Positions 17,851 to 28,250 are shown, counted from the stretch's first letter. The stretch: DNA of 64,000 bases from Miniphocaeibacter halophilus (GCF_016458825.1 NZ_CP066744.1:1423868-1487867), one strand, 5' to 3'. Translations and numbers: made by a program. Notes: generated by a model from the sequence alone, not told the origin.

Positions 17851-18872
17851 ACATCACCACGATTTACTGAAATATTAAAACCAGATTTTTTAATTAACCT
17901 AGTCAATAACTCTATACTTTCTGCAGCTTCACTTCCTGAATAAATTTTATTGTCATAAAGCTCATATTTATTTCTTACATTGGAAGGTGAAAGGTTTGGC
18001 ATTACAACATTTGCTCCGGCTTTTAAACCGAGCTCTCTTCCTTCAGGGTGAATAGTGCCAAGAGCAGTAGTTGAAGGAATTAAGGAATATGGAAACATAA
18101 GTCGTAATATTGATATTAACTTTATAGTAAGTCCCATACTTCCATTTTCAAAGTTTTTAAAAGGCGTGTCCTTATGACTTAAAAATGGACCGATGCCTAT
18201 CATATCAGGTTGAAGAGTTTCTAAAAAACGCAAATCTTCAACTAAATATTCTAGTTTTTGAAAAGGGGAACCGACCATAAAACCGGAACCGACTTGGTAT
18301 CCTATTTCTTTTAATTGAAAAATACATTTTTTTCTATTTTCTAAACTTAAATTATTAGGATGTATTTTATTAAAATGATATTCATTAGCCGTTTCATGCC
18401 TTAATAAATACCTGTTAGTTCCGGCATCAAAAAAATTCTTAAAACTTTTATAATTCCTTTCGCCTAGGGAAAGTGTTATTGCACAATCCGGGAATTTACT
18501 TCTAATTTTTGCAATAATTTCAATAAAAATATCATCTGTAAAATAAGGGTCCTCTCCTCCTTGTAGCACAAAGGTACGAAAACCTAATTTATATCCTTCC
18601 CTACAACAGTTTAAAATGTCGTCTGTATTTAACCTATACCTACTGGCCTTATTATTACCAGCTCTTATTCCACAGTAAAAACAATTGTTTTTACAATAAT
18701 TGGAAAATTCAATTAGGCCCCTAATATAGACATCTTTTCCGTAATATTCTTCTCTTCTTATATTGGCAGCTTTTTTTAAATCTTCATCGTATTTATTGTC
18801 AGCTAGTATAGTTAAAAATTCCTCATTACTTAAAGTTTTGTTTTCAAAAAGTTTTTTTACTAAATCATTCAT
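17832..18872 (-). CDS. hydE: [FeFe]-hydrogenase maturation radical SAM protein HydE
   Basis: A radical S-adenosylmethionine enzyme that helps build the di-iron site of [FeFe]-hydrogenase. From ATG 18872 (preceded by GGAGAC) it has 346 residues; the cluster-binding CxxxCxxC is C60-C64-C67 in SNYCKNNCFYCGIRAGN. The barrel continues with YRL, LQGGEDPYF, RHETAN, and IPSTTALGTI, all typical of HydE rather than BioB or ThiH. HydF and HydG are not in the window. It diverges from cysK, whose product could supply cysteine for Fe-S metabolism. Confidence 0.9.
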   Translation of the reverse strand: MNDLVKKLFENKTLSNEEFLTILADNKYDEDLKKAANIRREEYYGKDVYIRGLIEFSNYCKNNCFYCGIRAGNNKASRYRLNTDDILNCCREGYKLGFRTFVLQGGEDPYFTDDIFIEIIAKIRSKFPDCAITLSLGERNYKSFKNFFDAGTNRYLLRHETANEYHFNKIHPNNLSLENRKKCIFQLKEIGYQVGSGFMVGSPFQKLEYLVEDLRFLETLQPDMIGIGPFLSHKDTPFKNFENGSMGLTIKLISILRLMFPYSLIPSTTALGTIHPEGRELGLKAGANVVMPNLSPSNVRNKYELYDNKIYSGSEAAESIELLTRLIKKSGFNISVNRGDVKRTTI

Positions 18873-18981
18873 ATAGTCTCCAAAGTTTCTTTTAATATAT
18901 CTTTTTACATTTTCTATTATATTATACAATATAATATACAGTCCATTGTTACTATATATTTAATTGTTAGGAGACGATTAT

Positions 18982-19908
18982 ATGAATATAAATAATAGTA
19001 TTTTAGATTTAATAGGTAATACACCAATTATGAAACTTAATAATATAGAAAGGCATTTTAATTTAAAATCTAATTTATTTGGTAAATTAGAATATTTAAA
19101 CCCGGAAGGAAGTATTAAAGATAGGGTTGCTAAGCAAATGATTGAGCAGGCAGAAAAAGAAGGAAGAATAAACAAGGACACTATTATTATTGAGCCTACT
19201 TCAGGCAATACAGGTATAGGATTAGCAGCCATTGCTGCTGTAAAGGGTTATAAAATGATCTTAACAATGCCAGAGACCATGTCAGAGGAAAGAAGGAATA
19301 TACTTAAAGCCTTTGGAGCTGAAATAGTTTTAACAGAAGGTTCCAAGGGAATGAAGGGGGCAATTGATAGAGCAAAAGAACTTTCTAAGGAATATACTAA
19401 TAGTTTTATCCCATCACAATTTGAAAATAAGGAAAATCCTAAAGCTCATAAAATTACAACTGGCCCTGAAATTTGGAAGGATATGGATGGTAATATAGAT
19501 GTTTTAGTTGCAGGAGTAGGAACCGGCGGTACTATTACAGGAGTTGGAGAGTATTTAAAAGAGAAGAATAAAAATATTGAAATAGTAGCAGTAGAACCGC
19601 TAACTTCAGCTGTACTTTCAGGAGATAATCCAGGTCCACACGAAATACAGGGAATAGGGGCAGGTTTTATTCCAAGTATTTTAAATAGAAATATCTATGA
19701 TGAAATAGTTAAGGTAGACAATGAGGTAATTTATGAATATGGGAAAATACTAGCAAAAAAAGAAGGCTTGCTTTTAGGATTATCTTCAGCAGCGGCTTTA
19801 TATGGGGCTGTGGAAATATCAAAGAAGGAAAAATATAATGAAAAAAATATTGTAATAATTTTCCCGGATAGTGGAGATAGGTATTTTTCAACAAGATTAT
19901 TTAATTAA
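18982..19908 (+). CDS. cysK: cysteine synthase (O-acetylserine sulfhydrylase)
   Basis: Makes L-cysteine from O-acetylserine and sulfide using PLP. From ATG 18982 (AGGAGACG upstream) the 308-residue protein shows the fold-type II signature IGNTPIMKL, the PLP lysine K46 in NPEGSIKDR, TSGNTGIGLA binding the cofactor carboxylate, GTGGTITGVGEYLKEK binding the phosphate, and FPDSGDRY at the C-terminus. Length is normal. The gene stands alone, with its own terminator. Confidence 0.93.
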   Translation: MNINNSILDLIGNTPIMKLNNIERHFNLKSNLFGKLEYLNPEGSIKDRVAKQMIEQAEKEGRINKDTIIIEPTSGNTGIGLAAIAAVKGYKMILTMPETMSEERRNILKAFGAEIVLTEGSKGMKGAIDRAKELSKEYTNSFIPSQFENKENPKAHKITTGPEIWKDMDGNIDVLVAGVGTGGTITGVGEYLKEKNKNIEIVAVEPLTSAVLSGDNPGPHEIQGIGAGFIPSILNRNIYDEIVKVDNEVIYEYGKILAKKEGLLLGLSSAAALYGAVEISKKEKYNEKNIVIIFPDSGDRYFSTRLFN

Positions 19909-19916
19909 AAAATATT

Positions 19917-19948
19917 AACAACATTAATAAATATTAATGTTGTTTTTT
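19917..19948 (+). terminator. cysK terminator
   Basis: AACAACATTAAT (19917-19928) pairs with ATTAATGTTGTT (19933-19944), followed by T. The next promoter starts three bases later. Confidence 0.85.
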
Positions 19949-19950
19949 TG

Positions 19951-20020
19951 TTGACAAAATTTTTAAAAGTAACTATAATAGTTTAGTACGATTTAGTTTC
20001 CAAAGAAACAATTAGTAAAC
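19951..20020 (+). promoter_or_regulatory. consensus promoter with MarR-type inverted repeats
   Basis: TTGACA (19951-19956), 17 bases and TATAAT (19974-19979) form a full-consensus promoter. Downstream, GTTTC-CAAA-GAAAC (19996-20009) is a perfect inverted repeat and lies inside a looser outer repeat GTTTA...TAAAC (19981-20020). This is a plausible operator for the MarR protein encoded next. Confidence 0.72.
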
Positions 20021-20046
20021 TAACTATCTTATATGTGGGAGTCAAA

Positions 20047-20484
20047 ATGAAAAGGGAATTAGTAATACAATTAAAAACTATAAATTTCTTCTTAAATAAA
20101 AGAATTGAAGAACTACACAAATCCTTTGATGGAAACCTATCTCCGATTTCTGGACTTATTTTAAAATTTATATTTCAAAATTCAGATAAAGTGATTTTTC
20201 AAAAGGATATAGAGGAAGAGTTTTCAATGAAAAAATCTAGGCTATCAAAAATATTATCTTCAATGGAAAAAGAAGGTTATGTAAAGAGGGTTTCCGTTAA
20301 AGAGGATGCTAGATTAAAACAGATTATTTTAGGGGAAAAGGCTAAAGAACTTAACGAAAATATTTTAAAAAGTAAAGAAGAAATAGAAAAAATTATTTTT
20401 AAAAATATTGATGAAAAAAATTTAGATATTTTTTTTGAAGTATTACAAGAGATGGTTAGTAATTTAAAAAAAGATATGGAATAG
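20047..20484 (+). CDS. MarR-family transcriptional regulator
   Basis: A 145-residue winged-helix repressor. The recognition region reads VIFQKDIEEEFSMKKSRLSKILSSMEKEGYVKR, followed by the wing VKEDARLKQIILGEKA. The start is ATG 20047 behind GGGAG. It precedes two ABC exporter genes by only ten bases, so it most likely represses its own operon and is released by a drug-like ligand. The overlapping inverted repeats at the promoter support this. The ligand is unknown. Confidence 0.88.
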   Translation: MKRELVIQLKTINFFLNKRIEELHKSFDGNLSPISGLILKFIFQNSDKVIFQKDIEEEFSMKKSRLSKILSSMEKEGYVKRVSVKEDARLKQIILGEKAKELNENILKSKEEIEKIIFKNIDEKNLDIFFEVLQEMVSNLKKDME

Positions 20485-20494
20485 GGGTGAATAG

Positions 20495-22246
20495 ATGTTA
20501 AGGTTATTAAAATTCTTAAAACCTAGAGAGTGGTTTTTCTTTTTAATTAACGTTGTGTTTATATCTACTCAGGTATTTTTAGATTTGAAAATACCGGATT
20601 ATATGACACAAATAACACAAATACTACAAACAAATGGTTCCTTAGGTGAAATTATTAATATTGGTATTAGAATGGTAATTTGTGCACTAGGAAGTTTAGG
20701 AGCAGCTATAATTTGTGGTTTTTTTGCAGCAAAAATAGCCGCAGTATTTGGTAAACGTCTTAGAGGAACGGTTTTCAATAGAGTACAAGAATTTTCAAAA
20801 GAAGAAATCAAACAATTTTCTACAGATAGTTTAATTACAAGATCAACTAATGATATAACTCAAATTCAAATGATTATTGCAATAGGTGCACAAATGATGA
20901 TAAAGGCACCAATAATGGCTGTATGGGCAATTTTAAAAATTTATGGTAAAAATTGGCAGTGGTCACTAACTACAGGAATAGCCGTTTTGATTATGATGGT
21001 AGTAATTGCAATAATTGGAATATTTGCTTTACCAAGATTTAGAAGAGTACAAAAACTAATAGACTCTATAAACAGAGTAATTAGAGAGAATCTTACTGGA
21101 ATAAGAGTGGTTAAAGCATATAACGCTGAAGAGTATCAAGAAAATAAATTTGAAAAAGCAAATGAAGACTTAACTAAAAATAATTTATTTACAGGAAGAT
21201 TAATGGGAATGCTCAATCCAATGATGAGAATCTTAATGAATGGTATAGGTTTGGCTATTTATTGGATGGGAGCATATTTAATTTATAATGCCGGATATAT
21301 GGAAAAAATTAATTTGTTTAGCGATATGGTAGTTTTTACATCCTATGCAACTCAAGTAGTAGTTTCATTCATGATGTTAACTATGATTTTTATAATGATG
21401 CCAAGGGCCCAAGTGTCTGCAAACAGAATTAATGAAGTCCTAGATACGAAACCTTCAATTCTTGATGGTGATGTTACAGAAGTTAAGGATAATATTGGAG
21501 AAGTTGAATTTAAAAATGTATGTTTCAAATATCCTGATGCAGAAGAATATGTTTTGAAAAACATAAATTTTAAAGTTAAACCGGGAGAAACACTGGCAAT
21601 AATAGGTTCAACAGGTAGTGGTAAATCTACAATAGTAGATTTAATTCCAAGATTTTATGACGCTACTGAAGGTGAGGTACTTGTAAATGGAATTAATGTA
21701 AGGGATTATAAATTAAATATATTAGATAATTATATAGGATATGTTTCACAAAAGACCATATTGGTTTCCGGAACCATAAGATCTAATATTGACTATGGTG
21801 ACAATGGAAAAGGAAATATTACAGATGAAGCTATACAAAACGCTTTAGAAATTGCTCAAGCTGCAGATTTTGTTAATAAATTAGAGGACGGAGTAGACTC
21901 CTATGTAGCACAGGGAGGAACTAATTTCTCCGGTGGACAAAAACAAAGAATTTCTATAGCAAGAGCCATAGCAAGAGATCCTGCAATATATATATTCGAT
22001 GATTCTTTTTCAGCTTTAGACCTTAAAACCGATAAGATGTTAAGGCAAGCTTTAGATAGAGAAACAAGTCATGCAACTAATATTATTGTTTCTCAAAGAA
22101 TTGGATCAATAAAAAACGCAGATAAAATACTTGTTATGGAAGATGGGGAAATGGCTGGTTTAGGCACTCATGAAGAACTTATTAAGGATTGTAAGGTTTA
22201 TCAGGAAATAGCTTATTCCCAATTATCACAGGAGGAACTTGCATGA
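20495..22246 (+). CDS. ABC exporter half-transporter, subunit 1
   Basis: One half of a heterodimeric multidrug-type ABC exporter, 583 residues. Six membrane helices occupy about residues 1-320. The nucleotide domain has Walker A GSTGSGKST, signature FSGGQKQR and Walker B IYIFDDSFSALD. Walker B ends in Asp where a catalytic Glu is usual, marking a degenerate ATP site, as in other BmrC/TM287-type partners. The stop overlaps the start of the partner gene. Drug or lipid export is inferred from family and from the MarR neighbour. Confidence 0.9.
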   Translation: MLRLLKFLKPREWFFFLINVVFISTQVFLDLKIPDYMTQITQILQTNGSLGEIINIGIRMVICALGSLGAAIICGFFAAKIAAVFGKRLRGTVFNRVQEFSKEEIKQFSTDSLITRSTNDITQIQMIIAIGAQMMIKAPIMAVWAILKIYGKNWQWSLTTGIAVLIMMVVIAIIGIFALPRFRRVQKLIDSINRVIRENLTGIRVVKAYNAEEYQENKFEKANEDLTKNNLFTGRLMGMLNPMMRILMNGIGLAIYWMGAYLIYNAGYMEKINLFSDMVVFTSYATQVVVSFMMLTMIFIMMPRAQVSANRINEVLDTKPSILDGDVTEVKDNIGEVEFKNVCFKYPDAEEYVLKNINFKVKPGETLAIIGSTGSGKSTIVDLIPRFYDATEGEVLVNGINVRDYKLNILDNYIGYVSQKTILVSGTIRSNIDYGDNGKGNITDEAIQNALEIAQAADFVNKLEDGVDSYVAQGGTNFSGGQKQRISIARAIARDPAIYIFDDSFSALDLKTDKMLRQALDRETSHATNIIVSQRIGSIKNADKILVMEDGEMAGLGTHEELIKDCKVYQEIAYSQLSQEELA

Positions 22247-24069
22247 AAAAAAATAGAGAATTAAGAAAAAGAAACTCTTTTGCTGCAAATACTCAAAGTG
22301 GTAAATATGCTAAAGCAAAAGACTTTAAAAAAGCTTGGGGACAATTATTAGGATATTTTAAAGTATACGGAATTCAAACTATTGTTGCTATAATATTCTC
22401 CTTTGTTGGAACGATTATGTTATTAAATGGACCAAGAAGATTAGGGGAAATTTCAGATTTAATTTTGGCCGGAATAAAAGGTGAAATGGATTTTGCAGCC
22501 ATTGAAAAAATTTGTTATACCTTAGTAGCTCTTTATTTAATAGGAGCAGGACTCTTGTATTTACAAGAATTTTTTATGGTTACAGTAATTCAAGGAGTAT
22601 CTAAAAAATTAAGAAAAGATATATCAATTAAAATCAATAAACTTCCTTTAAGATATTTTGACTCAACTACTCTTGGTGACATAATGAGTAGGGCAACTAA
22701 TGATGTTGATTTAATCAGTCAATCTTTAAATCAAAGTATAGGCTCTTTGGCAGGAGCAATAGCGATGTTTTTTGGTTCTTTATATATGATGTTTAGAACT
22801 AATCCTATATTAACATTAACGGCCATTGCATCTACAATAGTAGGCTTTAGTTTAATGATAATAATAATGTCTAAATCACAAAAATATTTTACAAGACAAC
22901 AACAATCACTAGGTGAAATGAATGGTTATGTTGAAGAGATGTACGGAGCACATACTATTATTAAAGTTTACAATGCTGAAGGGGAAATTAAAGAGGAGTT
23001 TAATGAAATAAATGATGACCTGTACGATTCTGCATGGAAATCACAATTTATTTCAGGTATAATGAATCCAATTATGGGTTTTATTGGTAACTTTGGGTAT
23101 GTAGCAGTATCAGTTGTAGGTGCAATAATGGTAGCAAAAGGAATGATGAACTTTGGTGTTATAGTTTCCTTTATGATCTATATTAGACAGTTTACAAATC
23201 CTTTAACTACAATAGCTCAAGCAGCAACAAGCTTACAATCTACAGCAGCAGCATCAGAAAGGGTTTTTGAATTTTTAGGAGAAGAAGAATTAGAAGATGA
23301 ATCCTATAAAACTAAATCCATCAACCCTAAAGAGGTCAATGGAAATGTTGAGTTTGAACATGTAAGATTTGGCTACGACGAAGATAAAATAATAATTAAA
23401 GATTTTTCTGCAGAGGCAAAGGCCGGTCAAAAAGTTGCAATTGTAGGACCGACAGGAGCAGGAAAAACGACTTTAGTTAATTTGTTAATGAGATTTTATG
23501 AATTGAATAGTGGAAAAATATCTGTTGACGGAGTAGATATAAAAGAAATTACAAGGGAAAATGTACATGATTTATTCTGTATGGTATTACAAGACACTTG
23601 GATATTTGAAGGTACAATTAAAGAGAATATAAAATATAGTAAGACCAATGTTTCAGATGAAGAGGTTGTAAAAGCATGTAAAGCTGTTGGACTAGATCAT
23701 TATATTAGAACTCTACCAAAAGGATATAATACGGTTTTAGATAATAAGACAAATTTATCCCAAGGACAAAAACAGTTAATGACAATAGCAAGAGCAATGG
23801 TGGAAAATGCTCCAATGCTAATACTTGATGAGGCAACAAGTTCTGTAGATACTAGAACAGAAGTTATAATTCAAAAAGCCATGGATAAACTTATGGAAGG
23901 AAGGACATCCTTTGTTATTGCCCATAGATTATCTACAATAAAAAATTCCGACATGATATTTGTTATGGATAATGGTGACATAATAGAAAGCGGAAACCAT
24001 GAAGAATTAATGGCTAAAAATGGATTTTATACAAATCTATACAACAGTCAATTTGAACAGGCAGGTTAA
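22243..24069 (+). CDS. ABC exporter half-transporter, subunit 2
   Basis: The second half of the exporter, 608 residues, with an N-terminal cytosolic extension of about 40 residues before six membrane helices. The nucleotide domain has Walker A GPTGAGKTT and Walker B MLILDEATSSVD with the catalytic Glu. Its own signature reads LSQGQKQL, a slight change from LSGGQ. In heterodimers this pattern gives one consensus and one degenerate ATP site, which fits subunit 1. Translation is coupled by a four-base overlap. Confidence 0.9.
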   Translation: MKKNRELRKRNSFAANTQSGKYAKAKDFKKAWGQLLGYFKVYGIQTIVAIIFSFVGTIMLLNGPRRLGEISDLILAGIKGEMDFAAIEKICYTLVALYLIGAGLLYLQEFFMVTVIQGVSKKLRKDISIKINKLPLRYFDSTTLGDIMSRATNDVDLISQSLNQSIGSLAGAIAMFFGSLYMMFRTNPILTLTAIASTIVGFSLMIIIMSKSQKYFTRQQQSLGEMNGYVEEMYGAHTIIKVYNAEGEIKEEFNEINDDLYDSAWKSQFISGIMNPIMGFIGNFGYVAVSVVGAIMVAKGMMNFGVIVSFMIYIRQFTNPLTTIAQAATSLQSTAAASERVFEFLGEEELEDESYKTKSINPKEVNGNVEFEHVRFGYDEDKIIIKDFSAEAKAGQKVAIVGPTGAGKTTLVNLLMRFYELNSGKISVDGVDIKEITRENVHDLFCMVLQDTWIFEGTIKENIKYSKTNVSDEEVVKACKAVGLDHYIRTLPKGYNTVLDNKTNLSQGQKQLMTIARAMVENAPMLILDEATSSVDTRTEVIIQKAMDKLMEGRTSFVIAHRLSTIKNSDMIFVMDNGDIIESGNHEELMAKNGFYTNLYNSQFEQAG

Positions 24070-24073
24070 TTTT

Positions 24074-24114
24074 AAACATCTTTGGAAGGATTTTCTTCTA
24101 AAGATGTTTTTTTA
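24074..24114 (+). terminator. exporter operon terminator
   Basis: AAACATCTTT (24074-24083) pairs with AAAGATGTTT (24100-24109), followed by T. Confidence 0.82.
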
Positions 24115-24162
24115 TATCGTTATAAATGGTTTTTTGGGTAAAATATACTTGAGGTGATTAAT

Positions 24163-25173
24163 ATGTCATTGTTGTCAGAATATAAAATAAAAAACTTAAA
24201 TTTAAAAAATAGAATCGTTTTACCACCAATGTGCATGTATAGTGCAAAAAATGGATTTGCAAATGATTTTCATAAGGTTCACTATGGCTCTTTTGCTTTA
24301 GGACAAGTTGGCTTAATAATATTGGAAGCTACAGGAGTAATGGCCAATGGAAGAATTACTGATGATGATTTGGGAATTTACAACGATGAATACATAGACG
24401 AATTAAAAAACATAGTAAATTTTTCTCATAGATTTGGTTCTAAAGTAGGTATACAGTTAGCCCATGCAGGAAGAAAATCTGAAACTAAAGATTTAATTCA
24501 TTTTGCTCCTTCCGCTATTAAATTTAATGAAGAATATACCTTACCAAAGGAAATGGACAAAGATGATATTAATAGAGTAATAAAGTCCTTTGGAGAAGCT
24601 TCAAAAAGAGCTTTAAAAGCAGGTTTTGATTTAATAGAAATCCATGGTGCCCATGGCTATTTAATACATGAATTTCTCTCTCCAATTACAAATAAAAGAG
24701 AAGACGAATATGGTGGTAATTTAAAAAATAGAACTAGATTATTAAAGGAAATATTAAAAGAAGTAAAAAAATATTGGCCAGAAGATAAAGTCATTTCTTT
24801 AAGAATATCAGCATCTGACTATGTGGCCCAAGGCATAGATATAAATATGATTATTGATATTTTATTGGAAGTTAAAGAATATATTGATATTGTTCATGTA
24901 TCATCAGGAGGATTAGTTCCTGTAGATATAAAGGTATATGGAGGTTATCAAGCTGAATTTGCTGAAAAAATAAAAAAGGCATTAAATATTCCAACAATTG
25001 CAGTAGGCTTGTTAGAGGATTATAGCTTAGCAAATTATTTAATTGAAAAAGAAAAATGTGACTTAGTAGCAATAGGAAGAGGCTTACTTAGAAATCCGAA
25101 CTTGGTTATGGACTTTGCTAAAAACAACAAGATAGATATAGATTATTTAAAACAATTTGAAAGAGCTTATTAA
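24163..25173 (+). CDS. NADPH dehydrogenase-like old yellow enzyme
   Basis: An FMN-dependent ene-reductase-type protein, about 336 residues from ATG 24163 (GAGGTGA upstream). Motifs: NRIVLPPMCMYSA near the N-terminus, the active-site pair HAGRKS, and EIHGAHGYLIHEFLSPITNKR with the HGAH substrate segment and DEYGG following. GRGLLRNP near the end binds FMN phosphate. It is closest in pattern to the YqjM/NamA class. The natural substrate is unknown; such enzymes reduce alpha,beta-unsaturated carbonyls. The next gene follows closely and may be co-transcribed. Confidence 0.88.
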   Translation: MSLLSEYKIKNLNLKNRIVLPPMCMYSAKNGFANDFHKVHYGSFALGQVGLIILEATGVMANGRITDDDLGIYNDEYIDELKNIVNFSHRFGSKVGIQLAHAGRKSETKDLIHFAPSAIKFNEEYTLPKEMDKDDINRVIKSFGEASKRALKAGFDLIEIHGAHGYLIHEFLSPITNKREDEYGGNLKNRTRLLKEILKEVKKYWPEDKVISLRISASDYVAQGIDINMIIDILLEVKEYIDIVHVSSGGLVPVDIKVYGGYQAEFAEKIKKALNIPTIAVGLLEDYSLANYLIEKEKCDLVAIGRGLLRNPNLVMDFAKNNKIDIDYLKQFERAY

Positions 25174-25183
25174 TGGAGGAAAT

Positions 25184-26818
25184 ATGGATATACAATTTTT
25201 AGGTGCAGCTAAAATGGTAACAGGATCGAACTTTTTAATTACAACAAAAAATGAAAAGTTTATAATAGATTGTGGTTTATTCCAAGGTAATGATGAAACA
25301 GAAGCTTTAAATAGAGAAGGGTTTAAATTTAATCCGGAAGAAATTGATTTTATGCTTCTTACTCACGCACATATAGATCATAGTGGAAGAATACCATTAC
25401 TTGTAAAAGAAGGATTTACAGGAAATATATTTGCAACAAAACCAACTGTAGACCTATGTAATATTATGTTATTAGACAGTGCAAAAATTCAGGAAACAGA
25501 TACAGAATGGGATAATAAAAAGCGAATGCGAGCTGGAAAACCATTAAATGAACCATTATATACAACAAAAGACGCAGAAAATTCCTTAAATAATTTTAGA
25601 GAATGCTATTATGATGAAATAATATTAGTAAATGATAATGTTAAATTTAGATTTTCTGATGCTGGTCATATATTAGGCTCTGCAATAATAGAATTATGGA
25701 TAACAGAAGATGAGAAAACAACTAAACTTGTTTTTTCAGGAGATTTAGGTATGCCTAATAAACCTATACTAAATAACCCAACTTATATAAAAGATGCGGA
25801 TTATTTAATAGTTGAGTCAACCTATGGAAATACAGTTCATGAAAATCGTGAAAACATAATACAAAATCTAATAAAAATAATAGATGAAACTTCAGCAAAA
25901 GGAGGAACGGTAATAATACCGGCTTTTGCTGTTGGTAGGACTCAGGAAATTATTTATGAATTAAATGAATATTATGAATATAATGAAGATATTGAATATC
26001 ATCAACGGGTTCCAATTTATGTAGATAGTCCAATGTCTTTAAGGGCAACTGAAGCCTTTTTAAATAACACATATTTTTTTAACGATAAGGCTAAAAATTT
26101 AATATTCAAAGGAGATAATGTTTTTGAATTTGATAATTTAAAGTATATTTCCTCAGTAGATGAGTCTATTGCATTAAATAAAGTTAAATTTCCAAGGGTC
26201 ATTATATCATCATCAGGAATGGCCAATGCCGGTAGGGTAAGACATCATTTAAAACATAACCTATGGGATGAAAACTCAGCGGTTGTTTTTGTAGGCTATC
26301 AGGCAAAGGGAACACTAGGGAGAATACTTTTAGACGGTAAGGACTCAGTAAAAATACTAGGTGAAGAAATAGCTGTAAAAGCCAGTATTTATAATCTAGA
26401 TGGATTTTCAGGACATGCCGATGAACCAATGTTATTAGATTGGGTAAATTCATTTACTACAAAACCTAAAAAAGTTTTTATAGTACATGGAGAAAATGAC
26501 GAACAGAAAGAATTCTATAAAACACTTACTAACAATTTAAAATTAAATTGTGAAATACCTGAACTATATTCAAAATATGAATTAAAACCAAATGAGGAAA
26601 AAGTATATGATGAAATTTCAAAAGAGGAAATGGAATTCAATTTATATTTAGAAATAGAGCATATAATTGAAAGGATGAAGCAATTAAAAGAACAGGATCT
26701 TTCTATTAATTTTAAAGATGTTGATTTAAAAAAATATTCTGAAGTAAAAAGAAATTTAAACGAAATAAAAGACAATCTTATGGATTTAACAAGATATGTT
26801 GAAAACAAAAAGAAGTGA
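25184..26818 (+). CDS. MBL-fold beta-CASP ribonuclease-like hydrolase
   Basis: A metallo-beta-lactamase-fold nuclease of about 544 residues from ATG 25184 (GGAGGA upstream). The zinc motif is LLTHAHIDHSGRIP, with further ligands in DAGHILGSA and FSGDLGMP. The beta-CASP insert includes VESTYGNTVH, and SSSGMANAGRVRHHLKH and GFSGHADEPMLLDW complete the active site. This matches the CPSF-73/RNase-type group thought to act on RNA. A C-terminal lysine-rich helical tail of about 90 residues is extra. The stop is TGA, proof that TGA terminates here. Confidence 0.87.
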   Translation: MDIQFLGAAKMVTGSNFLITTKNEKFIIDCGLFQGNDETEALNREGFKFNPEEIDFMLLTHAHIDHSGRIPLLVKEGFTGNIFATKPTVDLCNIMLLDSAKIQETDTEWDNKKRMRAGKPLNEPLYTTKDAENSLNNFRECYYDEIILVNDNVKFRFSDAGHILGSAIIELWITEDEKTTKLVFSGDLGMPNKPILNNPTYIKDADYLIVESTYGNTVHENRENIIQNLIKIIDETSAKGGTVIIPAFAVGRTQEIIYELNEYYEYNEDIEYHQRVPIYVDSPMSLRATEAFLNNTYFFNDKAKNLIFKGDNVFEFDNLKYISSVDESIALNKVKFPRVIISSSGMANAGRVRHHLKHNLWDENSAVVFVGYQAKGTLGRILLDGKDSVKILGEEIAVKASIYNLDGFSGHADEPMLLDWVNSFTTKPKKVFIVHGENDEQKEFYKTLTNNLKLNCEIPELYSKYELKPNEEKVYDEISKEEMEFNLYLEIEHIIERMKQLKEQDLSINFKDVDLKKYSEVKRNLNEIKDNLMDLTRYVENKKK

Positions 26819-26837
26819 TATTTTATCACTTCTTTTT
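26807..26837. terminator. bidirectional terminator between convergent genes
   Basis: AAAAAGAAGTGATA pairs with TATCACTTCTTTTT around a three-base loop. It overlaps the last codons and stop of the upstream gene and serves the amino-acid transporter operon on the other strand. Confidence 0.85.
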
Positions 26838-26840
26838 ACC

Positions 26841-27569
26841 TTATACTTCTAAAACTCTTTTTAAGAAATCTTGAGTTCTTTTATGTTCAGGGTTGTTAAA
26901 GATTTTTTCCGGACTACCTTCTTCTAAAATGACACCATCATCCATGAAAACTATTCTGCTTCCAACTTCTTTTGCAAAGTTCATTTCATGGGTAACAACA
27001 ACCATTGTCATTCCTGCTTTAGCAAGGTCCTTCATTACTTGAAGAACTTCTCCTACCATTTCTGGATCTAAAGCTGAAGTAGCTTCGTCAAACAACATAA
27101 CTTTAGGATTCATAGCCAAAGCCCTTGCTATTGCAATTCTTTGTTTTTGACCGCCGGAAAGGCTATTAGGATAAGCGTCTATTTTTTCAGGTAATCCCAT
27201 TTTTTCCAGTAAATCCTTTGAAATTTTTCTAGCTTCATCTTTAGATATTTTTTTAATTTGTATTGGTGCCAAAGTTATATTTTCATTAACTGTTAAATGG
27301 GGAAATAAATTAAAATGCTGAAAAACCATTCCCATTTCCTGTCTTATAAGATTAATATCGGTTTTTTTGTCGGTAACTTCTACATCTTCAAGAAAAATCT
27401 TTCCTTTAGTTGGTTCTTCAAGTCTTGTTAAACAACGTAAAAAAGTGGACTTTCCTGAACCGGATGGTCCAATAACAACAACTACTTCACCCTTTTTTAT
27501 TTCTATATTCATACCCTTTAAAACTTCTTTTTTTCCAAAGCTCTTATGGAGGTTTTCAACTTTAATCAC
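26841..27569 (-). CDS. amino-acid ABC transporter ATPase
   Basis: The 242-residue ATPase of a polar amino-acid importer: Walker [10 protein letters not shown], signature LSGGQKQR, Walker [13 protein letters not shown], switch His in VVVTHEM. The family pattern ([16 protein letters not shown]) is that of GlnQ/ArtM/HisP-type proteins. It overlaps the permease gene by eight bases and is last in a three-gene operon headed by a T-box leader. Confidence 0.93.
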   Translation of the reverse strand: MIKVENLHKSFGKKEVLKGMNIEIKKGEVVVVIGPSGSGKSTFLRCLTRLEEPTKGKIFLEDVEVTDKKTDINLIRQEMGMVFQHFNLFPHLTVNENITLAPIQIKKISKDEARKISKDLLEKMGLPEKIDAYPNSLSGGQKQRIAIARALAMNPKVMLFDEATSALDPEMVGEVLQVMKDLAKAGMTMVVVTHEMNFAKEVGSRIVFMDDGVILEEGSPEKIFNNPEHKRTQDFLKRVLEV

Positions 27570-28230
27570 TTACCTTCATCCTCCTTTCAAAATATGCAAT
27601 AACCCTAGACAAGGTAAAAGTAATTACAAAATAAATTACCATTGCAACAATAATAGGGGCTGTAGTTTGAAAGGAAGAAGCTTTAACCCTGTCTGTAGTA
27701 TACATTACCTCAGCTGCTCCTATTACAGTTAAGGTTGATGTTTCTTTTATAATAGCAACAAATTCATTTCCTAAAGTAGGAAGTATATTTTTTACTGCTT
27801 GGGGAATTATTACATAGCGCATGGTTTTACCATAACTAAGTCCCAATGAACGAGATGCTTCCATTTGCCCCTTATCAACAGAATTAATGCCGGAACGAAT
27901 AATTTCCGAAACATAGGCAGCACTATTAAGTGACATGGCTATGGCACCTGCATAAAATGGTGAAAATTTAATACCAAATAATTCCGGTGGAGCAAAAAAT
28001 ATAAAAAATGCTTGTACCATTAATGGCGTACATCTAAAAAACTCTAAGTAAATTAAAGAAATTCCCCTTAATATTCTAAATCGTGATAATCGAAATAAGG
28101 ACAAAATCATTCCTAATATAATTCCAAAGAATATTCCTATTATAGACAATAGCAATGTATTTTTAATACCTTGTAGAAACATAGGAATGAATTCTTGAAG
28201 AGCTAGAAAGTTTTCAATGCTTAAATTCAT
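27562..28230 (-). CDS. amino-acid ABC transporter permease
   Basis: A 222-residue permease of the His/Glu/Gln/Arg family. From ATG 28230 (preceded by GGAGAT) it has about five membrane helices and the coupling motif [34 protein letters not shown], which docks onto the ATPase. It includes [19 protein letters not shown], typical of the family. It pairs with the ATPase and the binding protein on either side. Confidence 0.93.
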   Translation of the reverse strand: MNLSIENFLALQEFIPMFLQGIKNTLLLSIIGIFFGIILGMILSLFRLSRFRILRGISLIYLEFFRCTPLMVQAFFIFFAPPELFGIKFSPFYAGAIAMSLNSAAYVSEIIRSGINSVDKGQMEASRSLGLSYGKTMRYVIIPQAVKNILPTLGNEFVAIIKETSTLTVIGAAEVMYTTDRVKASSFQTTAPIIVAMVIYFVITFTLSRVIAYFERRMKVSD

Positions 28231-28250
28231 ATATATCTCCTTTATTAAAG

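Noticed and set aside
20495-24069. Degenerate ATP site in exporter subunit 1 as damage
   Set aside because: One degenerate and one consensus site is the usual state of heterodimeric ABC exporters.
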